Assembly (NCBI GenBank): GCA_019550975.1 | Contig: SDWH01000001.1 | Span: 124,001-188,000, forward strand | DNA length: 64,000 nt | Direction: 5' to 3' | Source: Bacteroidales bacterium SW299 | Lineage (GTDB): Bacteria > Bacteroidota > Bacteroidia > Bacteroidales > Bacteroidaceae | Shown: positions 1 to 11,191 of the stretch, piece by piece | Layout of the letters: every line of letters starts with the position of its first letter | Numbering within the stretch: position 1 is the first letter of the stretch | Notes under the pieces: generated by a model | What the model was told of the DNA's origin: nothing | What the model saw: only the letters and a program-made list of their open reading frames with translations | The model's database searches: none | Position numbers and translations under genes: made by a program

Positions 1-1
1 T

Positions 2-238
2 GCTGGAGAAATCAAATTCAGCTGCGACAACCAAGAAGACTGGATGGGCGCATGGTTCATGGCAGAAGAAGCCGGAGAAGAGCTCACACCGGGAGAACAT
101 GTCATGTATCTAATAGACAAGACAAACCCCGATTATGGATATGGTGCACTTGACAACAAATGGAAGGTCACAGAATCCGGAAGCTACACCATCACTTTAA
201 ATCAAGCAACAGAAACGCTTACCATCATTAAAAACTAA
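2..238 (+). CDS. C-terminal end of a SusE/SusF-like outer-membrane starch/glucan-binding protein (partial)
   Basis: The reading frame is open from the first bases of the window, so this is the 3' end of a longer gene. The visible 78 residues include the stretch AGEIKFSCDNQEDW, followed by a short beta-rich tail ending in TETLTIIKN. This pattern (F-x-C, then D-W, then a closing YTITLNQATETLTI strand) resembles the last carbohydrate-binding module of SusE/SusF-type lipoproteins. It lies 14 bp before a GH66 gene and is followed by a GH97 gene, so it is probably the surface glycan-binding protein of the same alpha-glucan PUL. The family call rests on a short fragment and on context. The upstream SusC/SusD genes would lie outside the window. 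Confidence 0.6.
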   Translation, partial: AGEIKFSCDNQEDWMGAWFMAEEAGEELTPGEHVMYLIDKTNPDYGYGALDNKWKVTESGSYTITLNQATETLTIIKN

Positions 239-252
239 AACATACGTACACC

Positions 253-2055
253 ATGAAAAAGATATTTTATTTAGTATCATGCTTCATGCTTTTTGCCTCA
301 TGCAAAGATGAAAACGCAACAACGGGAATCAATCCGTCAGACCATTCGGGAGGAGATGTGTCTGTCAGCATTACAGCCGGTCCAAAAATCCGGCTCACCA
401 CAGACAAAGCCTGCTACGCCCCGGGAGAAAACGTCCAGTTCACTGCAGAAGGACAAATCCCTGCCGGAACAAAAATCCGTTACCGTCAATTAGAGGAAGT
501 GATTGCAGAACAGGACTATACCGGAAACTCATGGAACTGGGCTCTTCCGGAACAAGACTTTACCGGCTATATGGCCGAAATCTATTCGTCATCAAACGGT
601 ATAGAAACCATCTACGGAACCATTGCCATAGATGCTTCGAGCGACTGGAAACGTTTCCCCAGATACGGCTTTGTAGCGGATTTTGGAAAAAAGACCGATG
701 AAACCATTCAAGACGAAATGAACTTCCTGAAGCGTTGCCATATCAACGGCGTGCAGTTTCAGGATTGGCACAACAAACACCACTGGCCGCTTGGAAGCAC
801 GCACGACGGACAGGTTCTCAACATATACAAAGATATTGCCAATCGGGACGTATATGCTGAAACCATCGAAAAATACATCAACATACAACATACATATGGC
901 ATGAAATCAATTTTCTACAACCTCTGCTTCGGAGCCCTCGCAGATGCACGCGAAGATGGGGTCAGCGATTCATGGGGACTCTATAAAGACTATGCAGCCA
1001 AGACTCGCGACTCCCATGATCTGCCTGACGGATGGAAAAGCGACATTTACCTGACAGACCCGGGAAACCTTGCCTGGCAAAAGTATCTGGCAGAACGGAA
1101 TGCAGACGTATATAATCAGTTTGATTTCGACGGGTATCAGATTGATCAGTTAGGCGATCGCGGAACGGTATTCAACGTATACGGTAAAGAAGTGGATCTT
1201 CCGGAAGGATACGCGTCATTCATCAAAGCAATGAAAGAAGCACATCCTGACAAACGTCTGGTCATGAATGCCGTAAGCAGATATGGAAGTAAAAATATCG
1301 CGCAAAGCGGAGCTGTAGACTTTCTGTACAATGAAGTCTGGGGAAAAGATGCCGACCGCACTGAAGCGAAATTCAGCCACCTCAAACAAATCATCGACGA
1401 AAATGCAAACTACAGTGGCAACCGACTGAATACGGTATTCGCAGCCTACATGAACTATAGGCTTGCCGACAACAAAGGACAGTTCAACACTCCGGGCGTA
1501 CTGCTCACTGATGCTGTAATGTTCGCTTTGGGAGGGTCGCATTTAGAACTCGGACCGCACATGCTGTGCAAAGAATACTTCCCGAACAACAACCTGACCA
1601 TGAGCGAAGAATTAAAGCAAGCTATTGTACACTACTACGACTTTCTCACCGCTTATCAGAATGTCCTGCGTGATGAAGGCACCCTAAACACATCAGTTGA
1701 CCTTGAATCGGCCGACGGAAAGTTTACCGTCAGCCAATGGCCTCCACAAACAGAAACGCTATGCGTCATCGCCCGCAATCTGAAAGACAAAGATATCATC
1801 CATCTACTGAACTTCTCGCAGGCAAACAGCGACGAATGGCGTGACGACGACGGAACCATGCCGGAACCTATTCTTACGGAAAACCCCAAGTTCAGTTTCC
1901 GTCCTTCACGCCCAGTCAAAGGAATTTGGATGGCTTCGCCGGACTTTGCGGGAGGAGCGTTGTGCCCTATCGGATTCAAAACAAACGGCGACCGACTGGA
2001 AATGAAACTCCCCTCATTAAAATACTGGGACATGCTGATTATTGAATATAAATAA
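253..2055 (+). CDS. GH66 dextranase-like lipoprotein
   Basis: The protein has 600 residues with a lipoprotein signal ending in LFASC (Cys17), followed by KDE, which suggests surface or outer-membrane anchoring. An N-terminal beta-sandwich (about residues 40-125) precedes a TIM-barrel region that begins at YGFVADF and contains the QFQDWHNKHHWPL stretch typical of GH66. Two catalytic motifs are visible: DGYQIDQLGD, with Asp298 in the position of the GH66 nucleophile, and LYNEVWG, with Glu361 in the position of the acid/base. GH66 enzymes are endo-dextranases or cycloisomaltooligosaccharide glucanotransferases. The length is normal for a dextranase without the extra binding modules of the transferases, so an endo-dextranase is the better guess. 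It sits between a SusE/F-like gene and a GH97 gene, an order that fits a dextran utilization locus. Confidence 0.88.
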   Translation: MKKIFYLVSCFMLFASCKDENATTGINPSDHSGGDVSVSITAGPKIRLTTDKACYAPGENVQFTAEGQIPAGTKIRYRQLEEVIAEQDYTGNSWNWALPEQDFTGYMAEIYSSSNGIETIYGTIAIDASSDWKRFPRYGFVADFGKKTDETIQDEMNFLKRCHINGVQFQDWHNKHHWPLGSTHDGQVLNIYKDIANRDVYAETIEKYINIQHTYGMKSIFYNLCFGALADAREDGVSDSWGLYKDYAAKTRDSHDLPDGWKSDIYLTDPGNLAWQKYLAERNADVYNQFDFDGYQIDQLGDRGTVFNVYGKEVDLPEGYASFIKAMKEAHPDKRLVMNAVSRYGSKNIAQSGAVDFLYNEVWGKDADRTEAKFSHLKQIIDENANYSGNRLNTVFAAYMNYRLADNKGQFNTPGVLLTDAVMFALGGSHLELGPHMLCKEYFPNNNLTMSEELKQAIVHYYDFLTAYQNVLRDEGTLNTSVDLESADGKFTVSQWPPQTETLCVIARNLKDKDIIHLLNFSQANSDEWRDDDGTMPEPILTENPKFSFRPSRPVKGIWMASPDFAGGALCPIGFKTNGDRLEMKLPSLKYWDMLIIEYK

Positions 2056-4215
<2,160 letters not shown>

Positions 4216-4328
4216 ACAAAGAGCAACTGACTAAAAGAAAGAAGGCGTGCCAAAACAAATTGGGCTATCAAAAAGTAATATCATATTGAATGAAGTAAAC
4301 ATCTAGCATGTATCATGCTTATATTTCC

Positions 4329-4356
4329 GAGATCCTTCGCTTCGTTCAGGATGACA
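4329..4356. repeat. Short REP-like sequence in the GH97/ABM gap
   Basis: The 200-bp gap between the convergent GH97 and ABM genes holds an imperfect inverted repeat (arms ATCCT and AGGAT around a TCGCTTCGTTC loop) inside the phrase GATCCTTCGCTTCGTTCAGG. It looks like the short REP-type sequences scattered between genes in many genomes. Only one copy is visible here, so the repeat status is a guess. A weak 5-bp hairpin (GCTCT/AGAGC) lies just after the GH97 stop but has no T-run. Confidence 0.3.
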
Positions 4357-4415
4357 AAATGAAAGCTAATTATATTTCGACACACCTTCTTTTTCTTTAT
4401 ATTTCTCCCGAAAAA

Positions 4416-4691
4416 TCAGAACTGAAATTTCTCCAGCTTCATTTCAGCCAGACTCTGGATTTTCGGAACCAATGCTGTGAAATGAGCCGACTGTTCGTGT
4501 GCACTCAGGCTTTCAGCGTCTTTCCACGTTTCACAAATCATCAGCACATCCGGACGGGTTGCGCTCTGAAACAGATCATAAGCTATGCAACCGTTGTCTT
4601 TCAACGAAGCGGCAACAAGTTCTTTTGCGGCTTCAACCACAGCGGCGTGATTCTTCTCGTCCGCCTGAATAAAAACATTAAGTCTAATCAT
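4416..4691 (-). CDS. Antibiotic biosynthesis monooxygenase (ABM) domain protein, YgiN-like
   Basis: This 91-residue protein is a single ferredoxin-like ABM domain. It begins MIRLNVFIQ and contains VVEAAKELVAASLKDNGCIAYDLF and the central LMICETWKD motif, followed by the SAHFTALVPKI helix. Small ABM proteins of this kind act as dimeric quinol or heme-like oxidoreductases, or have no known substrate; the sequence does not say which. It lies 24 bp downstream of the ThrE-type exporter on the same strand, so the two are probably one transcript. No signal peptide is present, so it is cytoplasmic. Confidence 0.85.
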   Translation of the reverse strand: MIRLNVFIQADEKNHAAVVEAAKELVAASLKDNGCIAYDLFQSATRPDVLMICETWKDAESLSAHEQSAHFTALVPKIQSLAEMKLEKFQF

Positions 4692-4715
4692 ATTTCTTGA
4701 AATTAAAAATGAAAA

Positions 4716-6101
4716 TTACCATTCGATAAACTTGCCGCGTTCCTTGCGCTCTTTCAGCAGCTCGTGCAGACGGGCATTCTTCGAGTGAGCGATAAACCGG
4801 CGGCCGAAAATATTAGGGATGGCTACTCCCAATGAAATGCACATGATTATGAGGCCGGAATTTACGCCGCTCTCGATTGCTTTCATCAACGGAGTCACCT
4901 GCTCGGCTGTCTGGACATTCATGTTGATCAGTCCGAACAGCATACGATACATAAGTACTCCCGGAATCATCGGAATCACCGAAGGAATGGTCAGCACGTG
5001 GTTCGGCACATGAAACCAGTGGACCGCCTTGATGGCAATCAGGCTGACCACAACAGCGCCGGTAAACGAACCGATAACCAATCCCATATCCAGACCGATA
5101 TTGTCGGTGCTGGGACCCAGATTGACAAAATTGCGCGTGCAAACGGCAATGATGCCGCCGATGGCAACCACCCAAAGCAGGCGGCGCTGGATATTGAAAA
5201 TCATGGAGAATCCCATGGCCGAAATGGCAGCGGCAATCGCATACTCCAGATAATTGTGGTGCGGAACCATGCTGATGGTCGGGAAAAAGTTGTCTACCTG
5301 ACAGAGCTTCACGGCAAAAGCGATGCCGAACGCCATGGCCGAAACCATCAGCAGCGTATTGACGGCACGCACGATGCCGACCTGAATGTAATTGTCAAGC
5401 ATATCATCCACAAAGTTTATCAAAGGAACACCCGGAACAATAAACAGGGCACAGGCCAGCAGCGGATGCCACGGTGTAGAAGTCCAATCGCCAGGAAGCA
5501 AGGTTGTAGCCCATGCAACAACGGTGGCAACAAAGGCAGAAATGGCAATGCCCATATAATGGTTCAGACCGGACTCGTTGCAGATCTGACGAAGACGCAT
5601 TCCCAGAATGGCAGCGATTGAAGCATACAGAAAGGCCATCCAGTCGCAGCCGAACTGAACGCAAAATCCGCCGCATGCAAAACCCGCTCCGACGGCCACC
5701 TGCCAAGGAGTGTAATTGCGCTTCTTGGTACGAATCTTTTCCAGCTCTTCCTCATACTTGTCAAGCGAATAGTCATTCTCGATGGCCCGCCAGGAAAGCT
5801 TGCTGATTTCCGAAATGGCCGTCATATTCACGCCATGCCCCTCAATCCGCTGGAACTTGGTGAAAGAATAGTCACCGTCGCTCACATTCACCATCAGCAT
5901 CGTGAAGCTGACGTTGATGTGGAGTTTCTCTTCCGGAATACCCAGATAAGCAGCCGTACGCTTCATGTTACGTACAATACGGTTTGTGTCTGCCAGACTT
6001 TCCACCAATACTTTCCCCGTGCGCAGCAAAAGATCGACCCTACGATGCAGCAGCTGGTCGTGGGCCTTTACAGTCGTTTCTAAATGTTCCTCTAATTCCA
6101 T
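4716..6101 (-). CDS. Threonine/serine exporter, ThrE family (fused YjjP-YjjB type)
   Basis: The protein has 461 residues. The N-terminal soluble part (about 1-145) contains the conserved NRIVRNMKRTAAYLGIP and ISKLSWRAIE segments of the DUF1212/ThrE family. About ten hydrophobic segments follow, including the VGAGFACGGFCVQFG and PGVPLINFVDD stretches. The length matches single-chain ThrE rather than the split YjjP/YjjB pair. The family exports threonine and serine, or dicarboxylates in the YjjPB case; the substrate here is not shown. A Bacteroides-type -7 box lies 26 bp upstream. The downstream ABM gene is probably in the same operon. Confidence 0.88.
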   Translation of the reverse strand: MELEEHLETTVKAHDQLLHRRVDLLLRTGKVLVESLADTNRIVRNMKRTAAYLGIPEEKLHINVSFTMLMVNVSDGDYSFTKFQRIEGHGVNMTAISEISKLSWRAIENDYSLDKYEEELEKIRTKKRNYTPWQVAVGAGFACGGFCVQFGCDWMAFLYASIAAILGMRLRQICNESGLNHYMGIAISAFVATVVAWATTLLPGDWTSTPWHPLLACALFIVPGVPLINFVDDMLDNYIQVGIVRAVNTLLMVSAMAFGIAFAVKLCQVDNFFPTISMVPHHNYLEYAIAAAISAMGFSMIFNIQRRLLWVVAIGGIIAVCTRNFVNLGPSTDNIGLDMGLVIGSFTGAVVVSLIAIKAVHWFHVPNHVLTIPSVIPMIPGVLMYRMLFGLINMNVQTAEQVTPLMKAIESGVNSGLIIMCISLGVAIPNIFGRRFIAHSKNARLHELLKERKERGKFIEW

Positions 6102-6126
6102 GTTGTTTAAAGATTTTTTCCGGGTG

Positions 6127-6134
6127 CAAAATTA
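6127..6134 (-). promoter_or_regulatory. -7 promoter box for the ThrE-type exporter
   Basis: On the minus strand the sequence reads TAATTTTG, an exact match to the Bacteroides -7 consensus TAnnTTTG, 26 bp before the start codon at 6101. I see no clear TTG at the usual distance upstream, so the promoter is only half-supported. Confidence 0.5.
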
Positions 6135-6345
6135 CGAAAATATATGAACGGAAATCATATCTCCGCCTGAAAACTGACTCAAATCTTTCCGTGGCCGGAC
6201 ACGAAGGGAACAAAGAACAGAGGGCGGACATACCGGAAATTCCCGGCATACAACGGACCAGACTTTACGTTCCACGCTCGAACTATACAGTCCTGACTTC
6301 AAACCATAGATTTTATCGGGATGACCCGGAGTTTCGGGAAGATGA

Positions 6346-6376
6346 TTGCGGACGTCCGATTTTTGTCTTACCTTTG
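6346..6376 (+). promoter_or_regulatory. Promoter of the YgbA-like gene
   Basis: TTG at 6346-6348 is followed after 20 nt by TACCTTTG at 6369-6376, a full Bacteroides -33/-7 arrangement. It places the transcript start near 6382 and decides the downstream start codon: initiation at 6400 is possible, while in-frame starts at or before 6346 would lie in the promoter. Confidence 0.65.
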
Positions 6377-6399
6377 CACACACGAAGTCATCAGAAAAC

Positions 6400-6711
6400 A
6401 TGCGCAAACATTCAAGAATAGAAGAAGAAAAAAGGACGGTAGAACAGATGATCCGGCTTTATTGCCGGCACAGGGAAGGCAACGAAGAGCTGTGCGGTTC
6501 GTGCAGGCAGCTTCTGGAATATGCGCACGCAAGGCTCTCCCGCTGTCCGTTCGGGGAAAAGAAGAAAACCTGCCGGAAATGTCCGGTTCACTGCTACAAG
6601 CCCGAGATGAAGCGGAGGATTGGGGAAGTCATGAAATATGCAGGGCCGAGAATGCTGCTGCATCACCCCGTTTCAGTCCTCAAGCACATGTGGAGAGAAC
6701 AGTTTGTGTAG
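6400..6711 (+). CDS. YgbA-like 'nitrous oxide-stimulated promoter' family protein (PF11756)
   Basis: The protein is 103 residues long and starts MRKHSRIEEEKRTVEQMI. It is Cys-rich: LCGSC, then RCPFG, then TCRKCPVHCY, followed by the basic helix KPEMKRRIGEVMKYAGPRMLLHHP. This Cys spacing and the C-terminal GPRM-HP block are those of the YgbA_NO family. In enterobacteria ygbA responds to nitric oxide and has no settled function; the cysteines may bind a metal or iron-sulfur cluster. The start was chosen because a complete promoter ends at 6376, so the longer reading frame (TTG at 6346) would begin upstream of the transcript. It is divergent from the ThrE gene across a 298-bp gap that holds both promoters. 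Confidence 0.8.
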   Translation: MRKHSRIEEEKRTVEQMIRLYCRHREGNEELCGSCRQLLEYAHARLSRCPFGEKKKTCRKCPVHCYKPEMKRRIGEVMKYAGPRMLLHHPVSVLKHMWREQFV

Positions 6712-6792
6712 AATAAATCCACAGTTCTTCCACACAAGCATTTATCCCGGATCTATTTATGGATTTGAATATCAACCAATAGAATAATTTCT

Positions 6793-6800
6793 TATCTTTG
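6793..6800 (+). promoter_or_regulatory. -7 promoter box for the RND efflux operon
   Basis: TATCTTTG matches TAnnTTTG exactly and lies 56 bp before the adaptor start. A TTTG at 6764-6767 is the nearest -33 candidate, but its spacing (25 nt) is longer than usual. No repressor gene adjoins the operon. Confidence 0.5.
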
Positions 6801-6856
6801 GCATATATATTGCTTTTGCTACAAGGTTTCTATAAACAACAAATAGAATAATAGAT

Positions 6857-8044
6857 ATGAAACGTTTTTTGTCTGTAAAGGATTTAAAGATTAGAAGGAA
6901 ACAAACCATCTATGCGGCAATATGCATAGCAGTAATCATCGCGGCTTATCTGATTCTGACCCACAAGCCCAAGCCGGCTCCCGAGCTTCCGATCGTACAT
7001 GCCACGCCTGCCCTCAAGCAGGATGTGGAAATATACGGCGATTATGTAGGAAGAGTAAGAGCGCAGCAGTTCGTCGAAGTGCGCGCCCGTGTGGAAGGCT
7101 TTCTCGAACAGATGCTGTTTGAAGAAGGCACACAGGTGAAACGGAACCAGGTTCTGTTCATTATCAACCAGGACCAGTATCAGGCAAAAGTAGACAAGGC
7201 GCGCGCCCAGCTGAAAAAAGACGAGGCTACGGCGCGGAAGGCCGAACGCGACCTGAACCGTATCCGCCCGCTTTACGAACAGAATGCGGCCAGCCAGCTC
7301 GACCTGGACAATGCGACAGCCGCCTATGAAACGGCTGTGGCCAGCGTCGGCATGAGCCAGGCCGATTTGGACCAGGCAGAGCAGGAACTTGGATACACCG
7401 TGGTGCGCTCCCCGATTTCCGGACAGATCAGCGAACGCCATGTCGACCTCGGTACGCTGGTAGGCACATCGGGCAAGTCGCTGCTCGCAACCATCGTCAA
7501 GAGCGACACCGTGCTGATCGACTTCAGCATGACGGCGCTTGATTACCTCAAAAGCAAAGAACGCAACATCATCATAGGCCAGAAGGATTCTACCCGCTCC
7601 TGGCAACCGACCGTAACCATCACATTGCCGGACAACAGCATTTATCCGTATAAAGGACTGGTGGACTTTGCCGAACCGCAGGTTGATCCCAAAACCGGAA
7701 CATTCTCTGTGCGCGCAGAAATGAACAACCCCGAGCACGTGCTTCTTCCGGGACAGTTCACAAAAGTCAGGCTGCTTCTCGATGTGCGTGAGAATGCGAC
7801 GGTTGTCCCCCAAAAGGCTATCATCATCGAAAAAGGAGGCTCCTACATTTATGTGATGCGCAAAGACTCCACTGCTGAAAAGCGTTTTGTCGAACTGGGC
7901 CCCGAATTCGGAAACAACATCGTAATCGAACGGGGACTGATACCAGGAGAAATGATTGTGGACGAAGGCTACCACAAGCTGACCCCGGGAGTCAAAATGC
8001 GTTTGGGAGAAGCCCCCAAAGAAGAAGAAAACAAGGACGAATAA
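6857..8044 (+). CDS. RND efflux periplasmic adaptor (membrane fusion protein, MexA/AcrA type)
   Basis: The protein has 395 residues and one N-terminal membrane anchor (about residues 16-34, YAAICIAVIIAAYLIL) with no lipobox, so it is held by a transmembrane helix rather than a lipid. The barrel-sandwich half-motifs flank a long coiled hairpin (about residues 110-180: ARAQLKKDEATARKAERDL ... QADLDQAEQEL). The second half-motif GYTVVRSPISGQIS is textbook for the HlyD/AcrA family. A beta-barrel and membrane-proximal domain follow to about residue 385. It bridges the inner-membrane pump and the outer-membrane channel encoded directly downstream (27-bp gap). Drug, bile-salt and dye export are typical substrates of this class; the sequence does not give the specificity. 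Confidence 0.93.
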   Translation: MKRFLSVKDLKIRRKQTIYAAICIAVIIAAYLILTHKPKPAPELPIVHATPALKQDVEIYGDYVGRVRAQQFVEVRARVEGFLEQMLFEEGTQVKRNQVLFIINQDQYQAKVDKARAQLKKDEATARKAERDLNRIRPLYEQNAASQLDLDNATAAYETAVASVGMSQADLDQAEQELGYTVVRSPISGQISERHVDLGTLVGTSGKSLLATIVKSDTVLIDFSMTALDYLKSKERNIIIGQKDSTRSWQPTVTITLPDNSIYPYKGLVDFAEPQVDPKTGTFSVRAEMNNPEHVLLPGQFTKVRLLLDVRENATVVPQKAIIIEKGGSYIYVMRKDSTAEKRFVELGPEFGNNIVIERGLIPGEMIVDEGYHKLTPGVKMRLGEAPKEEENKDE

Positions 8045-8071
8045 ACCACATAATTCTAAACGTAGCAATCC

Positions 8072-11000
8072 ATGAAAGTGAGTTTCTTTATCGATCGGCC
8101 CGTATTCTCGATCGTCATCTCCATATTGATAGTCATCATCGGTATCATCGGACTTACCATGCTGCCTATCGACCAATACCCTCAGATCACTCCTCCGGTG
8201 GTGAAAATCAGCGCGTCTTATCCGGGTGCAAGTGCTTTGACCGTATCGCAGGCCGTAGCCACCCCCATCGAGCAGGAACTGAACGGTACGCCGGGCATGC
8301 TCTATATGGAATCGAACAGTTCCAACTCCGGAGGATTTTCGGCAACGGTAACGTTCGACATATCCGCCAACCCGGATTTGGCGGCCGTCGAAATCCAGAA
8401 CCGCATCAAGCTGGCCGAATCGCGCTTGCCCGCCGAAGTGGTGCAAAACGGTATCGAAATCGAAAAGCAGGCGGCAAGCCAGCTTATGACCATCTGTCTG
8501 ACTTCGAACGATCCGAAGTTCGATGAAATCTATCTGAGCAATTTCGCCACGCTGAACGTGCTCGACCTTCTCCGCCGTATTCCGGGCGTAGGCCGCGTAT
8601 CAAACATAGGCAGCCGCTATTACGCCATGCAAATCTGGCTTGACCCGGCTCGCCTGGCTAATTTCGGCCTGACCGTACAAGACGTGCAGAACGCGCTGAA
8701 GGACCAGAACCGTGAATCGGCTGCCGGAGTGCTCGGACAGCAGCCCGTAAACGGACTCGACATCACCATTCCAATCACGGCCCAGGGCCGTCTGTCATCG
8801 GTGGCCCAATTCGAAGAGATCGTGCTGCGCGCCAATTCCGACGGCTCGCTGATCCGTATGCGCGACGTGGCACGCGTATCGCTCGAAGCGCAGTCATACA
8901 ATACAGAAAGCGGTATCAACGGAGGAAACGCTGCCGTTCTGGGAGTTTACATGCTGCCCGGAGCCAACGCGATGGACGTAGCCGAACGGGTAAAGGCCAC
9001 CATGGACGAAATCAGCCAGAACTTCCCGGAAGGAATGAAATATGAAGTGCCGTTCGACATGACGACTTACATTTCCGAGTCAATCCATGAAGTATACAAG
9101 ACACTGTTCGAAGCGTTGTTTCTGGTGATCGTTGTGGTATTCCTCTCTCTCCAGAGCTGGCGCGCCACCCTGATTCCTACCATAGCCGTGCCGATTTCAT
9201 TGATCGGAACATTCGGTTTCATGCTTATCTTCGGCTTCTCGCTGAACATTCTGACATTGCTCGGACTGGTTCTTGCCATCGGTCTGGTTGTGGACGACGC
9301 CATTGTGGTTGTTGAAAATGTGGAACGCATCATGGAAGAAGAGCATCTGAGCCCGTATGAGGCAACGAAAAAAGCGATGGACGGACTGACAGGCGCACTG
9401 ATCGCCACTTCGATGGTGCTGGCCGCCGTATTCGTTCCGGTAAGTTTCTTGTCGGGAATCACCGGACAGCTATATCGCCAGTTCAGTATCACCATTGCGG
9501 TTTCGGTGCTGCTGTCAACCGTAGTGGCGCTCACCCTGAGTCCTGTCATGTGTTCGTTGATTCTCAAGCCGCAAGATCCGAACAAGCCTAAAAACCGCGT
9601 ATTCCGGGCCATCAACCGATGGCTGGACCTGGGCAACCGCAAATATGTTTCCGGAATCAGCAGAATCATCAAGCACCCCAAACGGATCACGGCAGGATTC
9701 GGCATGGTGCTCGTGTTCATCTTCGTGCTCTACCGGCTGATTCCAACCAGCTTCCTTCCCACGGAAGACCAGGGCTATTTCACCGTCGAGCTGGAAATGC
9801 CTGAAGGCACGACACTCGAACGCACACGCATCATAACCAACCGGGCCGTCAGCTACCTGATGAAGAATCCCGCCGTAGAATATGTGCAGAACGTAACCGG
9901 AACCAGTCCTCGTGTCGGCACAAGCCAGGCCAGAAGCACACTGACCGTCATTCTGAAAGAATGGAAAGAACGCGACGATACAACAATCGAAGAGGTGATG
10001 GCAGATGTCCAGAACGAGTTTGAAAAATATCCGGAATGCAAAGTCTATCTCTCCACACCGCCCGTAATTCCGGGACTGGGTACTTCCGGAGGTTTCGAAA
10101 TGCAGCTGGAGGCACGCGGCGACGCTACTTATGAAAACCTCGTGCAAGCGGCCGACACATTGATGTATTACGCCTCGCAACGAAAGGAGCTGAGCGGACT
10201 TTCATCCTCATTGCAGGCCGAAATACCGCAGCTCTACTTCGATGTAGACCGCGACAAGGTAAAGCTTTCGGGCGTTCCCATGGCAGACGTATTCACCACG
10301 ATGAAAGCATACACCGGTTCGCTCTATGTAAACGACTTCAACATGTTCAACCGTATCTACCGCGTATACATACAGGCGGAAGCGCCCTATCGCGAACACC
10401 GCGACAACATCAACCTGTTTTTCGTGCGCGGCAGCTCGGGCAACATGATTCCGCTCACCGCACTCGGAAACACTGAATACACAACCGGTCCGGGAAGCAT
10501 CAAACGGTTCAACATGTTCAACACGGCAATCATCCGCGGAACGGCCGCACACGGCTACAGTTCCGGACAGGCTATGGAACTGATAGAGCAACTGGCCGAA
10601 GAACACTTGCCCGACAATATAGGCGTAGAATGGAGCGGACTTTCCTATCAGGAAAAACAGGCAGGAGGACAGACAGGCATGATTCTTACGCTGGTATTCC
10701 TGTTCGTGTTCCTGTTCCTCGCCGCACTGTATGAAAGCTGGAGCGTCCCGATAGCCGTCCTGCTTTCGCTTCCTGTCGCCGCACTGGGCGCATACGCCGG
10801 TGTCGCACTGTGCGGGCTGGAAAACGACACGTATTTCCAGATTGGCCTTGTCATGCTGGTCGGACTGGCTGCGAAGAATGCCATTCTGATCGTCGAATTT
10901 GCCAAAGACGAAGTAGATGCGGGAAAGAATGTGATTGATGCGGCCCTGCACGCATCCCACCTGCGGTTCCGTCCGATTCTGATGACTTCATTGGCATTCA

Positions 11001-11182
11001 TTCTCGGCATGGTTCCGCTGGTCATCGCATCGGGTCCGGGAGCGGCCAGCCGCCAGGCCATCGGCACAGGCGTATTCTTTGGCATGATTGTGGCTGTAAC
11101 AGTCGGCATCTTCCTGGTTCCTTTCTTCTTTGTCATGATTTACAAAGCGAAAAACAAGATTAAACCGAAACATGCAAAATAA
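8072..11182 (+). CDS. RND efflux pump, HAE1 family (AcrB/MexB type)
   Basis: The 1036-residue length and two-fold repeated architecture (TM1, large periplasmic loop, TM2-6, then the same again) are those of AcrB-type proton-driven pumps. The proton-relay residues are present: Asp408 and Asp409 in GLVVDDAIVVVENVER, and Lys935 in LVGLAAKNAILIVEFAK. The N-terminus FFIDRPVFSIVISI and the PQITPPVVKISASYPGASA segment are family signatures. It forms a tripartite system with the adaptor upstream and the channel 9 bp downstream. The AcrB-like relay argues for organic substrates rather than metal ions. Confidence 0.95.
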   Translation: MKVSFFIDRPVFSIVISILIVIIGIIGLTMLPIDQYPQITPPVVKISASYPGASALTVSQAVATPIEQELNGTPGMLYMESNSSNSGGFSATVTFDISANPDLAAVEIQNRIKLAESRLPAEVVQNGIEIEKQAASQLMTICLTSNDPKFDEIYLSNFATLNVLDLLRRIPGVGRVSNIGSRYYAMQIWLDPARLANFGLTVQDVQNALKDQNRESAAGVLGQQPVNGLDITIPITAQGRLSSVAQFEEIVLRANSDGSLIRMRDVARVSLEAQSYNTESGINGGNAAVLGVYMLPGANAMDVAERVKATMDEISQNFPEGMKYEVPFDMTTYISESIHEVYKTLFEALFLVIVVVFLSLQSWRATLIPTIAVPISLIGTFGFMLIFGFSLNILTLLGLVLAIGLVVDDAIVVVENVERIMEEEHLSPYEATKKAMDGLTGALIATSMVLAAVFVPVSFLSGITGQLYRQFSITIAVSVLLSTVVALTLSPVMCSLILKPQDPNKPKNRVFRAINRWLDLGNRKYVSGISRIIKHPKRITAGFGMVLVFIFVLYRLIPTSFLPTEDQGYFTVELEMPEGTTLERTRIITNRAVSYLMKNPAVEYVQNVTGTSPRVGTSQARSTLTVILKEWKERDDTTIEEVMADVQNEFEKYPECKVYLSTPPVIPGLGTSGGFEMQLEARGDATYENLVQAADTLMYYASQRKELSGLSSSLQAEIPQLYFDVDRDKVKLSGVPMADVFTTMKAYTGSLYVNDFNMFNRIYRVYIQAEAPYREHRDNINLFFVRGSSGNMIPLTALGNTEYTTGPGSIKRFNMFNTAIIRGTAAHGYSSGQAMELIEQLAEEHLPDNIGVEWSGLSYQEKQAGGQTGMILTLVFLFVFLFLAALYESWSVPIAVLLSLPVAALGAYAGVALCGLENDTYFQIGLVMLVGLAAKNAILIVEFAKDEVDAGKNVIDAALHASHLRFRPILMTSLAFILGMVPLVIASGPGAASRQAIGTGVFFGMIVAVTVGIFLVPFFFVMIYKAKNKIKPKHAK

Positions 11183-11191
11183 TCATTCAAT

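Noticed and set aside
4308-4700. 130-codon frame on the plus strand opposite the ABM gene
   Set aside because: It is the mirror of a well-supported gene and has no family features of its own.
6102-6399. Riboswitch or small RNA in the ThrE/YgbA gap
   Set aside because: Only two divergent promoters were found; no conserved structured element recognised.
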